This document shows, one piece after another, positions 48,822-56,740 of a stretch of 64,000 bases of DNA (position 1 is the first letter of the stretch; every line of letters begins with the position of its first letter). Source of the DNA: Chloroflexota bacterium (GTDB lineage: Bacteria; Chloroflexota; Anaerolineae; UBA4142); contig JACRBM010000067.1 in NCBI GenBank assembly GCA_016219275.1, positions 62,001 to 126,000 of the forward strand, written 5' to 3'. Below the pieces are notes generated by a model. It did no database searches. It saw only the letters and a list, made by a program, of their open reading frames with translations, and was not told the DNA's origin. Position numbers and translations under genes: made by a program.

Positions 48822-50581
48822 TGCATCACGGCGCGCACATCCGGCAAATTCAAAAACGATGTGCGCAATTCCTCAGGCGTGTGCGCGGCGATGTACTCTA
48901 TCACCACGCGCGCGTGAGTGCGTAAAGTATTCGCTTCGTGGATGTTGCCGCGTGCGGCTTCGATCTCGCTCAACGCGGCGTAAATGCGCCAGAGGAGCCA
49001 ACGCGAGTTGAGTCTTATTGCTTCGGCGCGCCCTTCGGCAAAACACTCCCACGCGTCGGCGGATTTATTTTGGCGTTGTAGGGCAATCCCTTTCAGGTAC
49101 AACGCGTTCGACAAGAATTGCCACAATCGGCGCGAACGTTGAAACTCAATCAATTGGTCGCTGGCTTGAATCGCGCGGGCGAGATCGTTCTGCGCGAGCG
49201 CCAATTCCGCGCTGACCACCAGCATCCCCGAGCCGAATAACGATGTGCGGTCGGTCGCCGAGAGAAGTGGATTTGTTTCATTGACGAGCGTCTCGGCAGA
49301 TGCAATATCGCCATCCAGCAAATGCAAATGCGCGAGTCGGGCGCTCGTCCAGACGCGCATGACGTGCGCGAGCCGCCTGCCTTCGATCTGCGCCAGCGTC
49401 GCCAATTCTAGCCCGCGTTTGACCTGCCCCAGGTCGCCGTAGAGCGAACCCAGGTCTGCGCGCGTAAAGGAGAGCGGCGCTTGGAAACTGTGCGCGGCGA
49501 GGCGCACGGCATTTTCCATCGCGGTGATGGCGTCCGCGATGTGCCCTAACTCACGATGCGCCTGACCGACCCACGATTGACTGAACGTTTCGCCCCACGT
49601 GTTGCCAATGCTTCGGCTGATCTCCAGCGCCTCCAGGGATGCGGTGATGGCTTGTTCATACTCGCCGAGACTGATGTGGATCATCGTTGCGTAACTGAGA
49701 TTGTCGGTGAGCATTGGCAGGTTGTTCAGCGCGCGCCACATTTGCCGCGATTCCAGGTTCACCGCTTTACCGCGTTCGGACTCGCCTTCCCAACTGTACA
49801 CCAGACCGATATCGTTCAACAAATACGCGAGTTGTTCGCGCAGATTGTGGGTGCGCGCAATTTCGATGGCTTGATCGCCATACCCAATCGCTTCGCGATA
49901 ATTGGTGTTGAGGCGCGAGTTGAGGAGCATGAGATTCCACAGGACTTTGGCTTGCGCGGGTTGATCGCCGAGCGCGCGCGCCAGCGCGAGCGCCTGATCG
50001 CACAGTGCGTTGGCGCGCGGAATGTCAAACTGTTTGTTGGGGATCGAATAGATCGTCGCGCGCGCGATCAACGCGGCAAGCTCGAGCGCGCGATTGCCGC
50101 ACGCGCGGGCGTGCGTCTCCATCTCTTCGTAATTCGCCAGCGCCGCATCGTATTGCGAGTTCAACTCGAACTGGCGACCGCGTTTGAGATACAGGTCTTG
50201 CAAAACGGCGTCGGAATGCGCGTCGGTATTTTTCGCGATGCCTAGCGCACGGGTGTAATGGGCGATGGCTTCGACGTTCGCGTGTACGCGCGCCGCGATA
50301 TCGCCCGCGCGAATCGCGTACGTCATCGTTTTCGCGTCGTTGCCGGCGTTCGCGTAATGTTGCATCAACAACGCGGCGTGCTCGTCCAAGCGGTCGGCGT
50401 AGATTTGTTCGTACGCCTGCGCGACGCGCTGGTGAATCTCGCGGCGTTGTTTCTGCAAAAGCGAGTTGTACGCATTCTCTTGTGTCAAGACGTGCTTGAA
50501 AATGTACGCCGGTTCTTCTTCGATCAACTGTCGCAAGAGTTGCGCGGTTTCGAGTTCGCCAAGTTGTTGCGTTATATCCAT
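48818..50581 (-). CDS. stand-alone TPR protein of the cyclase family, copy 3
   Basis: The 587-residue protein starts MDITQQLGELETAQLLRQLIEEEPAYIFKHVLTQENAYNSLLQKQRREIHQRVAQAYEQIYADRLDEHAALLMQHY. TPR-like pairs follow to the C-terminal SFLNLPDVRAVMH. It keeps all the family landmarks and may serve as the reference copy. It begins four bases after the stop of copy 2 and overlaps copy 4 at its end. Confidence 0.77.
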   Translation of the reverse strand: MDITQQLGELETAQLLRQLIEEEPAYIFKHVLTQENAYNSLLQKQRREIHQRVAQAYEQIYADRLDEHAALLMQHYANAGNDAKTMTYAIRAGDIAARVHANVEAIAHYTRALGIAKNTDAHSDAVLQDLYLKRGRQFELNSQYDAALANYEEMETHARACGNRALELAALIARATIYSIPNKQFDIPRANALCDQALALARALGDQPAQAKVLWNLMLLNSRLNTNYREAIGYGDQAIEIARTHNLREQLAYLLNDIGLVYSWEGESERGKAVNLESRQMWRALNNLPMLTDNLSYATMIHISLGEYEQAITASLEALEISRSIGNTWGETFSQSWVGQAHRELGHIADAITAMENAVRLAAHSFQAPLSFTRADLGSLYGDLGQVKRGLELATLAQIEGRRLAHVMRVWTSARLAHLHLLDGDIASAETLVNETNPLLSATDRTSLFGSGMLVVSAELALAQNDLARAIQASDQLIEFQRSRRLWQFLSNALYLKGIALQRQNKSADAWECFAEGRAEAIRLNSRWLLWRIYAALSEIEAARGNIHEANTLRTHARVVIEYIAAHTPEELRTSFLNLPDVRAVMH

Positions 50582-50585
50582 AGCA

Positions 50586-52190
50586 TCAAATTAATTCAGA
50601 GACATACGCATCAAAGCGCGCGCGTAATTCTCCGGACGGCAACGAGTTTGATATCTGGCGCGCGGTAACCCGCGCGCGTGTTGCCAATGTGTCATCCCCC
50701 CGCACTTGAAGTAGCGCGATGGCAGTCCGCAGGAATAGAGTTGGATTGTCGGTTGGTTGAACGATTTCATGCGCCGTGTCCAAATCGGAAATTCCGGCGG
50801 CGTGATCGCCCTTGGCGAGCCGGGCTTGTCCGCGTGTGACGAGCGCCGCGATTTCGTATTTGACGCGAAAGGTCGCGCGGCTCTGCTCGAGGGATTCGTT
50901 TGCCTTTTCAATCGCCTCGTCGTATTGGGAACGCGCGAGCGCGAGCTCGGCGCGGGCTTGGACGAACCGGTTTTGCCATAACCAGCGATGACTCCCATAC
51001 GTCAAGGGGATAGCGTCGGCTACTTCTTTCATCAGATGCTCGGCGCCGTGCACGAGACCGCGCCGCGCAAAGTTCAATAACAAATCAATTGCCGCGCTGA
51101 CTTGGGCGGGACCAAACTTGGCGGCGCGACCGATCTCCCGCGCTTCCCGCGCGAGCGTTTCTGCGCCGGCAAAATCAAAGAGATCGAGATGAACGCCGCC
51201 TTCCATCGCGACGGCGCGCGCGAGCCACGGACCTCCGCCATGCTCCCGCGCAAATTCACGCGCCCGGCGAAACGTATCCAACGCCGCGCCATAGTGTCCC
51301 ATCCCCGCCTGCGCCAATCCCAGGATGCCGAAACTTTGCATGATGGTCGTGTTGTCGAAAATTTCGAAAGCGCGCGTGATGGCGGTCTCATTCGCTTCTA
51401 TTGCCGGTTGGTATTCACCGAGCCAATAGCGCGTCAGACCCACCAGCGATATGGCTTGGATCAACTCCGGTGTGCGTAATTCGCGGGCGCGACTAAAGGC
51501 GCGCTCAAACATCGCGATGCCGGCGCGCGGGCGTCCTTGCGCCGTTTCCCAAAATGCAATGCCGCACATCGCGCTGGACGCGAGTTTGTCATTGCCGAGC
51601 TGTTCCGCCAGGGCTAATGCTTCTTCGCCGACTTGATGCGCGGCTTGAGCATCGAATAACCAACGGTAAACATTGGCGAGGTAGAGCAACACTTGTGCCC
51701 GTTGTTCCAGTTGCGTCGGGGACAAAAGCGCCAGCGCGCTCTCCAATTCCTTTTTTGCTTCAGTCCACGCCGCCAGCTCCGTCAATGCTTTGCCGCGTTC
51801 AGTATGCAAAGATGCCTTCAGTCGGTTATCGTTGCGCCGTTCGGCGATGGCAAGCGCACGCGAGATCAGTTCCACTTGTTCGCGCGCGGCGAAAGACCGC
51901 CGCGCATATTCTGCCGCCCGCTGAAGATATTCCAATGCCTTGCGGTCTTCTTCCGCGCATTCGAAATGTTGCGCCAGCAACGCGGCGTGCTCGTCTAGTT
52001 GGTCGGCATAAAGTTGTTCACAGGCGAACGCCACGCGGCGATGAATCTCGCGACGTTGTTTTTGCAACAGCGATTGGTACGCCGCGTCTTGCGTCAACGC
52101 GTGTTTGAAGATATACGCCGGTTCGGCATCAATCAAATGCCGCACCAGTTGCGCGGTTTCGAGTTGCGCGAGGGTGTCTTGTACACTCAT
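50586..52190 (-). CDS. stand-alone TPR protein of the cyclase family, copy 2
   Basis: The 534-residue protein starts MSVQDTLAQLETAQLVRHLIDAEPAYIFKHALTQDAAYQSLLQKQRREIHRRVAFACEQLYADQLDEHAALLAQHF. TPR-like repeats follow, with a different C-terminus (ARFDAYVSELI) from copies 1, 3 and 4. ATG 52190 overlaps the copy 1 stop (ATGA), so translation is coupled. Confidence 0.77.
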   Translation of the reverse strand: MSVQDTLAQLETAQLVRHLIDAEPAYIFKHALTQDAAYQSLLQKQRREIHRRVAFACEQLYADQLDEHAALLAQHFECAEEDRKALEYLQRAAEYARRSFAAREQVELISRALAIAERRNDNRLKASLHTERGKALTELAAWTEAKKELESALALLSPTQLEQRAQVLLYLANVYRWLFDAQAAHQVGEEALALAEQLGNDKLASSAMCGIAFWETAQGRPRAGIAMFERAFSRARELRTPELIQAISLVGLTRYWLGEYQPAIEANETAITRAFEIFDNTTIMQSFGILGLAQAGMGHYGAALDTFRRAREFAREHGGGPWLARAVAMEGGVHLDLFDFAGAETLAREAREIGRAAKFGPAQVSAAIDLLLNFARRGLVHGAEHLMKEVADAIPLTYGSHRWLWQNRFVQARAELALARSQYDEAIEKANESLEQSRATFRVKYEIAALVTRGQARLAKGDHAAGISDLDTAHEIVQPTDNPTLFLRTAIALLQVRGDDTLATRARVTARQISNSLPSGELRARFDAYVSELI

Positions 52191-53974
52191 CGCGACTCTA
52201 TCACCGCGCGCACAGCAGGCAAACTCAAAAACGATTCGCGCAAACTTGTCCCGCGCGAAGTCGAGGAATCCTCCGGCGTGTGCGCGGCGATGAAAGCGAT
52301 CACCTCACGCGCGTAGGTGCGCATGGTCTCGGCGGCGGCGAGATCGCCGTGCGCCTCGGCGACCTGGCTTTGGGCAACCAGGATTGTCCACAACGCGCGC
52401 CGCGAACCGAGCGCTTGCGCGTCGTCATATGCTTGACCCAGGACGGCTTGGGCTTGGTTCAGTTCACCTTTTGCCAACCAGGCGCGTCCCTGCAAAGCCA
52501 GGATGTCTGAAACGAATGGTCGAAACTGGACGGCACGCGCCCGCACCAGGATGTCTTCAGTCATCGCGAGAACGCGCGCGGGTTCGCCACGCGCGAGCGC
52601 GATTTCGCCGTGGACTCCGACGATGAAGATCGGCGCAAACCAACTCAGGTCGTTCAGATCAAGGTTTTTTGCGGCTTCTTGAATGAGGGAATCGGCGCGC
52701 GTCAGATTTCCATTCAGGCGATATAGTTCTGCCAGGATGGCTGATAACCAAGCGCGAAATGGCACATTCAGGTCTTTGGCTTGGACGAGACTGGCTTGAA
52801 CAAGTTCGATGCCGGCTTCCGGATTCCCCATCAGCCCGTACACCCAGCCCAGCATCCCACGCGCGAGCGCGGCGCCGATCACGAAACCGGCTTGCTGACC
52901 CAGCTCGGTCGCTTGGCGCAATGCGTGGATGGCATCCGCGACCATGCCGCGTTCGAACGCGAGATACCCAATTGCCCATTGACTGTACGACTGATTCCAC
53001 AAGTTGCCGATGGACTGGCTGATCGTGAATGCCTCGCGCGCAAGACGATCCGCCGTGTCGTAATCACCACTGTAGAAATACCCTTCCGCAGAGGTGGCGA
53101 GATTGTCGGCGAGCATGGGCAGGTTGTCCAACTCGCGCCACAACTCGCGTGCCTGCGCGATGACCGCGCGCCCTTCTTCGATGCGTCCGACCGCGTAATA
53201 ATTACGCGACAGATCATTCAGCGTAAATGCCGTTTGCTCGTTCAAGTTCAATCGTCGCGCGAGCGCGAGCGATTCCTCGCCGTGACGAACCGCGCGTGGA
53301 TAGTCAGACCGAAAATAATCTGCCAACATCATCGTCCAAAGGATTTTTGATTCCGCTTTCGCATCGTCCAACTCGCGCGCGAGCGAAAGCGCGCGGTTGG
53401 ACAATTCTTGCGCCAGCGCCAGGTCTTGTCCCTGCGTCGGCGCGGAGTGCACGGTCGCGCGCGCCATCAGCGAGGCGAGTTCCATCGCGCGGTTGCCGCG
53501 CGCGTGCGCGCATGTTTCCATCGCGCGGTAATTCGCGAGCGCGTCGGTATAGCGTCCCGACATTTCTAACGCGCGTCCGAGTTTGAGGTACACCTCCTGG
53601 AGCGGTGAATCGCGCGCGCCGATCCGTTGCGCGATTTCGACGGCGCGTGTGTAATGCATGATCGCCTCGGCGTTGGCATACACGCGCGCCGCCGCGTCGC
53701 CCGCGCGCATCGAATACTCCAGGGTCTTGGCGTCGTCCCCCGCTTCGCCGTAGTGTTGCGCGAGCAACGCGGCAACCCCGTCGAGTTGTCCATCGGCGAC
53801 TTGTTCGTACGCGCGTGCGACGCGCAGATGAATGTCGCGGCGTGTCGCACGCAAGAGTGAGTGATAAATGGTCTCTTGCGTCAAGGTATGTTTGAACGCA
53901 AACGACTCGTCCGCCTCGACTCGGCGCACGAGTTGTGCGCTTTCAAGTTGAGTTAGCCATGTGTCAAGATTCAT
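52187..53974 (-). CDS. stand-alone TPR protein of the cyclase family, copy 1
   Basis: The 595-residue protein starts MNLDTWLTQLESAQLVRRVEADESFAFKHTLTQETIYHSLLRATRRDIHLRVARAYEQVADGQLDGVAALLAQHY. In the full-length paralogue the matching stretch (LDGALANLQRRELVREK..FKHALTQETAY) directly follows the ATPase domain. The short cyclase at 54768 ends just before that point, so copy 1 looks like its detached C-terminal half. It ends RESFLSLPAVRAVIESR. It is the first gene of the TPR array, separated from the short cyclase by a two-gene module on the other strand. Confidence 0.78.
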   Translation of the reverse strand: MNLDTWLTQLESAQLVRRVEADESFAFKHTLTQETIYHSLLRATRRDIHLRVARAYEQVADGQLDGVAALLAQHYGEAGDDAKTLEYSMRAGDAAARVYANAEAIMHYTRAVEIAQRIGARDSPLQEVYLKLGRALEMSGRYTDALANYRAMETCAHARGNRAMELASLMARATVHSAPTQGQDLALAQELSNRALSLARELDDAKAESKILWTMMLADYFRSDYPRAVRHGEESLALARRLNLNEQTAFTLNDLSRNYYAVGRIEEGRAVIAQARELWRELDNLPMLADNLATSAEGYFYSGDYDTADRLAREAFTISQSIGNLWNQSYSQWAIGYLAFERGMVADAIHALRQATELGQQAGFVIGAALARGMLGWVYGLMGNPEAGIELVQASLVQAKDLNVPFRAWLSAILAELYRLNGNLTRADSLIQEAAKNLDLNDLSWFAPIFIVGVHGEIALARGEPARVLAMTEDILVRARAVQFRPFVSDILALQGRAWLAKGELNQAQAVLGQAYDDAQALGSRRALWTILVAQSQVAEAHGDLAAAETMRTYAREVIAFIAAHTPEDSSTSRGTSLRESFLSLPAVRAVIESR

Positions 53975-54025
53975 GTTTTACGAACGACCTGTTCTTGTGT
54001 TATATTCAAAGCAAGGAGTTGGCTT

Positions 54026-54382
54026 ATGTCTGCGATTGTTTCTGCACGCGCGATTCCAAGCGAACAACGAACTGAACATCCCCAGATCACGCGGATCCAA
54101 GGTGTTCAAGGTGGCATTCCGATCGTGCGCGGGACACGCATCCCGGTGCGTCTCATCGCGCAAATGTACCGCGCCGGTGACTCCGTTGACGATATTCTCA
54201 AGACCTATCCTCATCTTGGCGCGACATCGGTTCACGACGCGATTAGTTATTATCTCGACCATCGCGCGGAAATCGAGCAGGAAATCATTGAGCACCGCGT
54301 TGAAAATATTCTAGCGCAGAACGCTGCGCGCGCGGATGAGCGCGGCTCTATCATTTTTAATCAAGCGCCGAAAGATGCCTGA
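54026..54382 (+). CDS. DUF433-family protein (probable antitoxin)
   Basis: The 118-residue protein contains the DUF433 core ITRIQGVQGGIPIVRGTRIPVRLIAQMYRAGDSVDDILKTYPHL, followed by VHDAISYYLDHRAEIEQEI. It is a small winged-helix-like protein often encoded before a DUF5615 PIN-like toxin, as here. AAGGAG precedes ATG 54026. It runs against the TPR/cyclase genes on both sides, so it appears to be an inserted module. Confidence 0.85.
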   Translation: MSAIVSARAIPSEQRTEHPQITRIQGVQGGIPIVRGTRIPVRLIAQMYRAGDSVDDILKTYPHLGATSVHDAISYYLDHRAEIEQEIIEHRVENILAQNAARADERGSIIFNQAPKDA

Positions 54383-54434
54383 AGAACCTCGTTGATTCAT
54401 CGCGCTTTACACTGACGAAGACGTAACAAGCGAG

Positions 54435-54755
54435 TTGGCGGAAGCGATTCGACAGCGCGGTCTTGCCGCGCAAAGCGCCGCTGAAGCCGGCTTGTTGGAT
54501 GCGGATGATCCCGTGCATCTTGCGTACGCGTCTGAATGTGGGATGGCGTTACTCACTTACGATGCCCGCGACTTTCTCCCGTTGGCAAAGCAATATGCTA
54601 ATGAGGGCAAGCCACACGCGAGCATTATCATTTCTGCCGAGCAGTTTAGCCGCCGACGCTTTGGCGAATTTCTGCGCCAAGTTCTTCGTCTGATGAATGC
54701 GCTCACCGCTGACGAAATCCGAAATCGCGTCGTCTACTTGCAAGAGTTCAAATAG
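54435..54755 (+). CDS. DUF5615 PIN-like toxin component with no normal start codon
   Basis: The clear homology includes ALYTDEDVTSELAEAIRQRG, DDPVHLAYASECGMALLTYDARDFLPLA and RFGEFLRQVLRLMNAL. The conserved acidic start (LYTDEDV) is coded at 54402-54425, but no ATG, GTG or TTG lies before it after the in-frame stop at 54393-54395. The first usable codon is TTG 54435, which would drop that motif. Either a rare ATC start (54399) is used or the gene has lost its start and is inactive. It lies 52 bases after the DUF433 gene. Confidence 0.6.
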   Translation: MAEAIRQRGLAAQSAAEAGLLDADDPVHLAYASECGMALLTYDARDFLPLAKQYANEGKPHASIIISAEQFSRRRFGEFLRQVLRLMNALTADEIRNRVVYLQEFK

Positions 54756-54767
54756 TTTTTCCCCGTT

Positions 54768-56663
54768 TTACGCCGCCTGCTCCAACACGCGCTCCAACAC
54801 CTTGACCTGGAATTTGCGTCCGATGACCGACGCGATTTGCAACACGCGTTTGGCTTCGTCGGGCAAGCGATCAATGCGCGCGCTCAACACGCCTTGCAAC
54901 GTGTCCGGAATTTCGATGTTGTTGATTTCGCGCGTCACCGTCCATTTGCTATCTTGCCGCGCAATGCCGCCGCGATCAATCAACATGCGCAACACTTCTT
55001 CGACGAAAAATGGATTGCCTTCGGCTTTCGCGAGAATCATCTGCCGCAAATTTTCTGGCAACGCTTCGACTTCGAGCAAGTTGCTCACGAGCACTTTGCT
55101 GTCCGCGTCCGAGAGCGGCGCGAGATGCAATTCCATCGCGCCGACGCCGGCAATCTCGTGCGCGCGCGAAACGAGTTTCCAGCCCGCGCTGTCGCGATCT
55201 GCGCGCGTGACGAGCGCGACGGCGAGCGGCGCGTCGGCGACGAGCGACAACACCTGCGCGCCCAACTCGACGGACGAGGGGTCCGCCCAGTGAACATCTT
55301 CGCAAATAATGATCGTCGGCTGCATTTTGGCGGTGGCTTGCAACAGATGTTTGTACGCGGCGATGTACTTGGCTTGCAATGCCGGACCGTCGAGGTATTT
55401 CACGCGCGCCGCCATCTCTTCTTCGAGTTGCAAACCCAGCAAGTGACCCAGGTACGGGTACACGTCTTTCATCTCCGCGCCAAGCAACGTTTCGGTCGTG
55501 CGCCACAACGCGCGATGCGTTTCGTCCTCGGATGAGCCCGCGGGCGCGTTAATCAGTCCGCGCAAAATATCGGTGCTGAGGTGGTGCGCGATAGACGCGC
55601 CGTACGACAAGCAGCGTCCCTCGACCCAGCAAATCGGTTTGTCCGCATCCACGTGCGCGGCTTTGCGCCACTCGGCGACGAGCCGCGATTTGCCCAGCCC
55701 CGCTTCGCCGATGATCGCGACAATCGAGCCGCGCCCGGCGCGCACATCCGCGAGAATCTGGAGCAGGGTCGCAAACTCGCGCGCGCGTCCGACGAGTGGC
55801 GACGACAAGCCGGCAACGCCGCGCGTCCGCACCGCGCCCTTGCGTTCGCCGATGACGCGGAACACCTGGATCGGCTCGGCTTTGCCTTTGACGGTGATCT
55901 TGCCCTTGTCTTCGAATTCAAAGAGCGACGCGGCGAGACGATGCGTGCTTTCCGAAATCAACAGCGTATCCGGTTCCGCCGCGCCTTGCATCCGCGCGGC
56001 GAGATTCACTGTATCGCCAATCGCGAGGTACTCCATGTGCAAGTCGCTGCCGATGTTGCCGACGACGACCAGTCCCGTATTCAGTCCGACGCGCATCTGG
56101 AAATCCTCGACGTGTTTGCGCGGCGCATCGCGCAATTCGTTCGCGTACGCGCGGATGCGTTCGAGCATGTCGAGCGCCGCGCGGATCGCGCGTTCCGCAT
56201 CGTCCTCGTGCGCGAGCGGCGCGCCGAAAAACGCGAGCACGCCGTCGCCGAGCAGTTGGGCGATCGTGCCTTCGTAGCGATAGACCGCTTCGCTCACGCA
56301 CCGATGCGCACCCGAAACGATCTCGCGCCAATCCTCCGGGTCCATCTGTTCGGCGAGCGCGGTCGAGCCGACGATGTCGGCAAAGAGCGCGGTGACGAGT
56401 TTGCGTTCGCCCTCGGCGTGTTCGCGTTCAGCGAGAATTTTGTTTGCGACCGCGGCAGGCGCGTTCTTTCGCAACGCGTCGAGCGAACCACTGCGCGCGG
56501 CAGGCGCTTCGCTAGACAGATTGAAACCACAATGTTTGCAAAAACGCGCGGCGGGAGGAATCGTCTTGCCGCAATTCGGGCACGCGCGTTCCATGGGCTT
56601 GCCGCAGTTCTCGCAAAATTTTCCGTCGGCGGAATTTTCAAATGAACAATTGGGACATTTCAT
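54768..56663 (-). CDS. zinc-ribbon, class III cyclase and AAA ATPase protein without TPR part
   Basis: The 631-residue protein has two zinc ribbons (1-47; CPNC..CENC and CPNC..CKHC). A class III nucleotide cyclase domain follows (about 83-255) with metal-binding Asp in FADIVGST and GDGVLAFFG, and the Asn/Arg pair in GDTVNLAARM. An AAA_16-type ATPase (about 280-631) has GEAGLGKSRL and the Walker B-like IIICEDVHWADPSS. All cyclase catalytic residues are present. The reading frame stops at RVLEQAA, where the full-length paralogue continues into the FKHALTQ linker and TPRs. The missing part is encoded separately, on the far side of the DUF433 module. Confidence 0.88.
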   Translation of the reverse strand: MKCPNCSFENSADGKFCENCGKPMERACPNCGKTIPPAARFCKHCGFNLSSEAPAARSGSLDALRKNAPAAVANKILAEREHAEGERKLVTALFADIVGSTALAEQMDPEDWREIVSGAHRCVSEAVYRYEGTIAQLLGDGVLAFFGAPLAHEDDAERAIRAALDMLERIRAYANELRDAPRKHVEDFQMRVGLNTGLVVVGNIGSDLHMEYLAIGDTVNLAARMQGAAEPDTLLISESTHRLAASLFEFEDKGKITVKGKAEPIQVFRVIGERKGAVRTRGVAGLSSPLVGRAREFATLLQILADVRAGRGSIVAIIGEAGLGKSRLVAEWRKAAHVDADKPICWVEGRCLSYGASIAHHLSTDILRGLINAPAGSSEDETHRALWRTTETLLGAEMKDVYPYLGHLLGLQLEEEMAARVKYLDGPALQAKYIAAYKHLLQATAKMQPTIIICEDVHWADPSSVELGAQVLSLVADAPLAVALVTRADRDSAGWKLVSRAHEIAGVGAMELHLAPLSDADSKVLVSNLLEVEALPENLRQMILAKAEGNPFFVEEVLRMLIDRGGIARQDSKWTVTREINNIEIPDTLQGVLSARIDRLPDEAKRVLQIASVIGRKFQVKVLERVLEQAA

Positions 56664-56740
56664 AAGGCACTCCGTATTGCGAATGGCGAATGGCTATTTC
56701 GTATTGCGTGATGCGTGATAGGTGAAACTCTCTTCACGCA

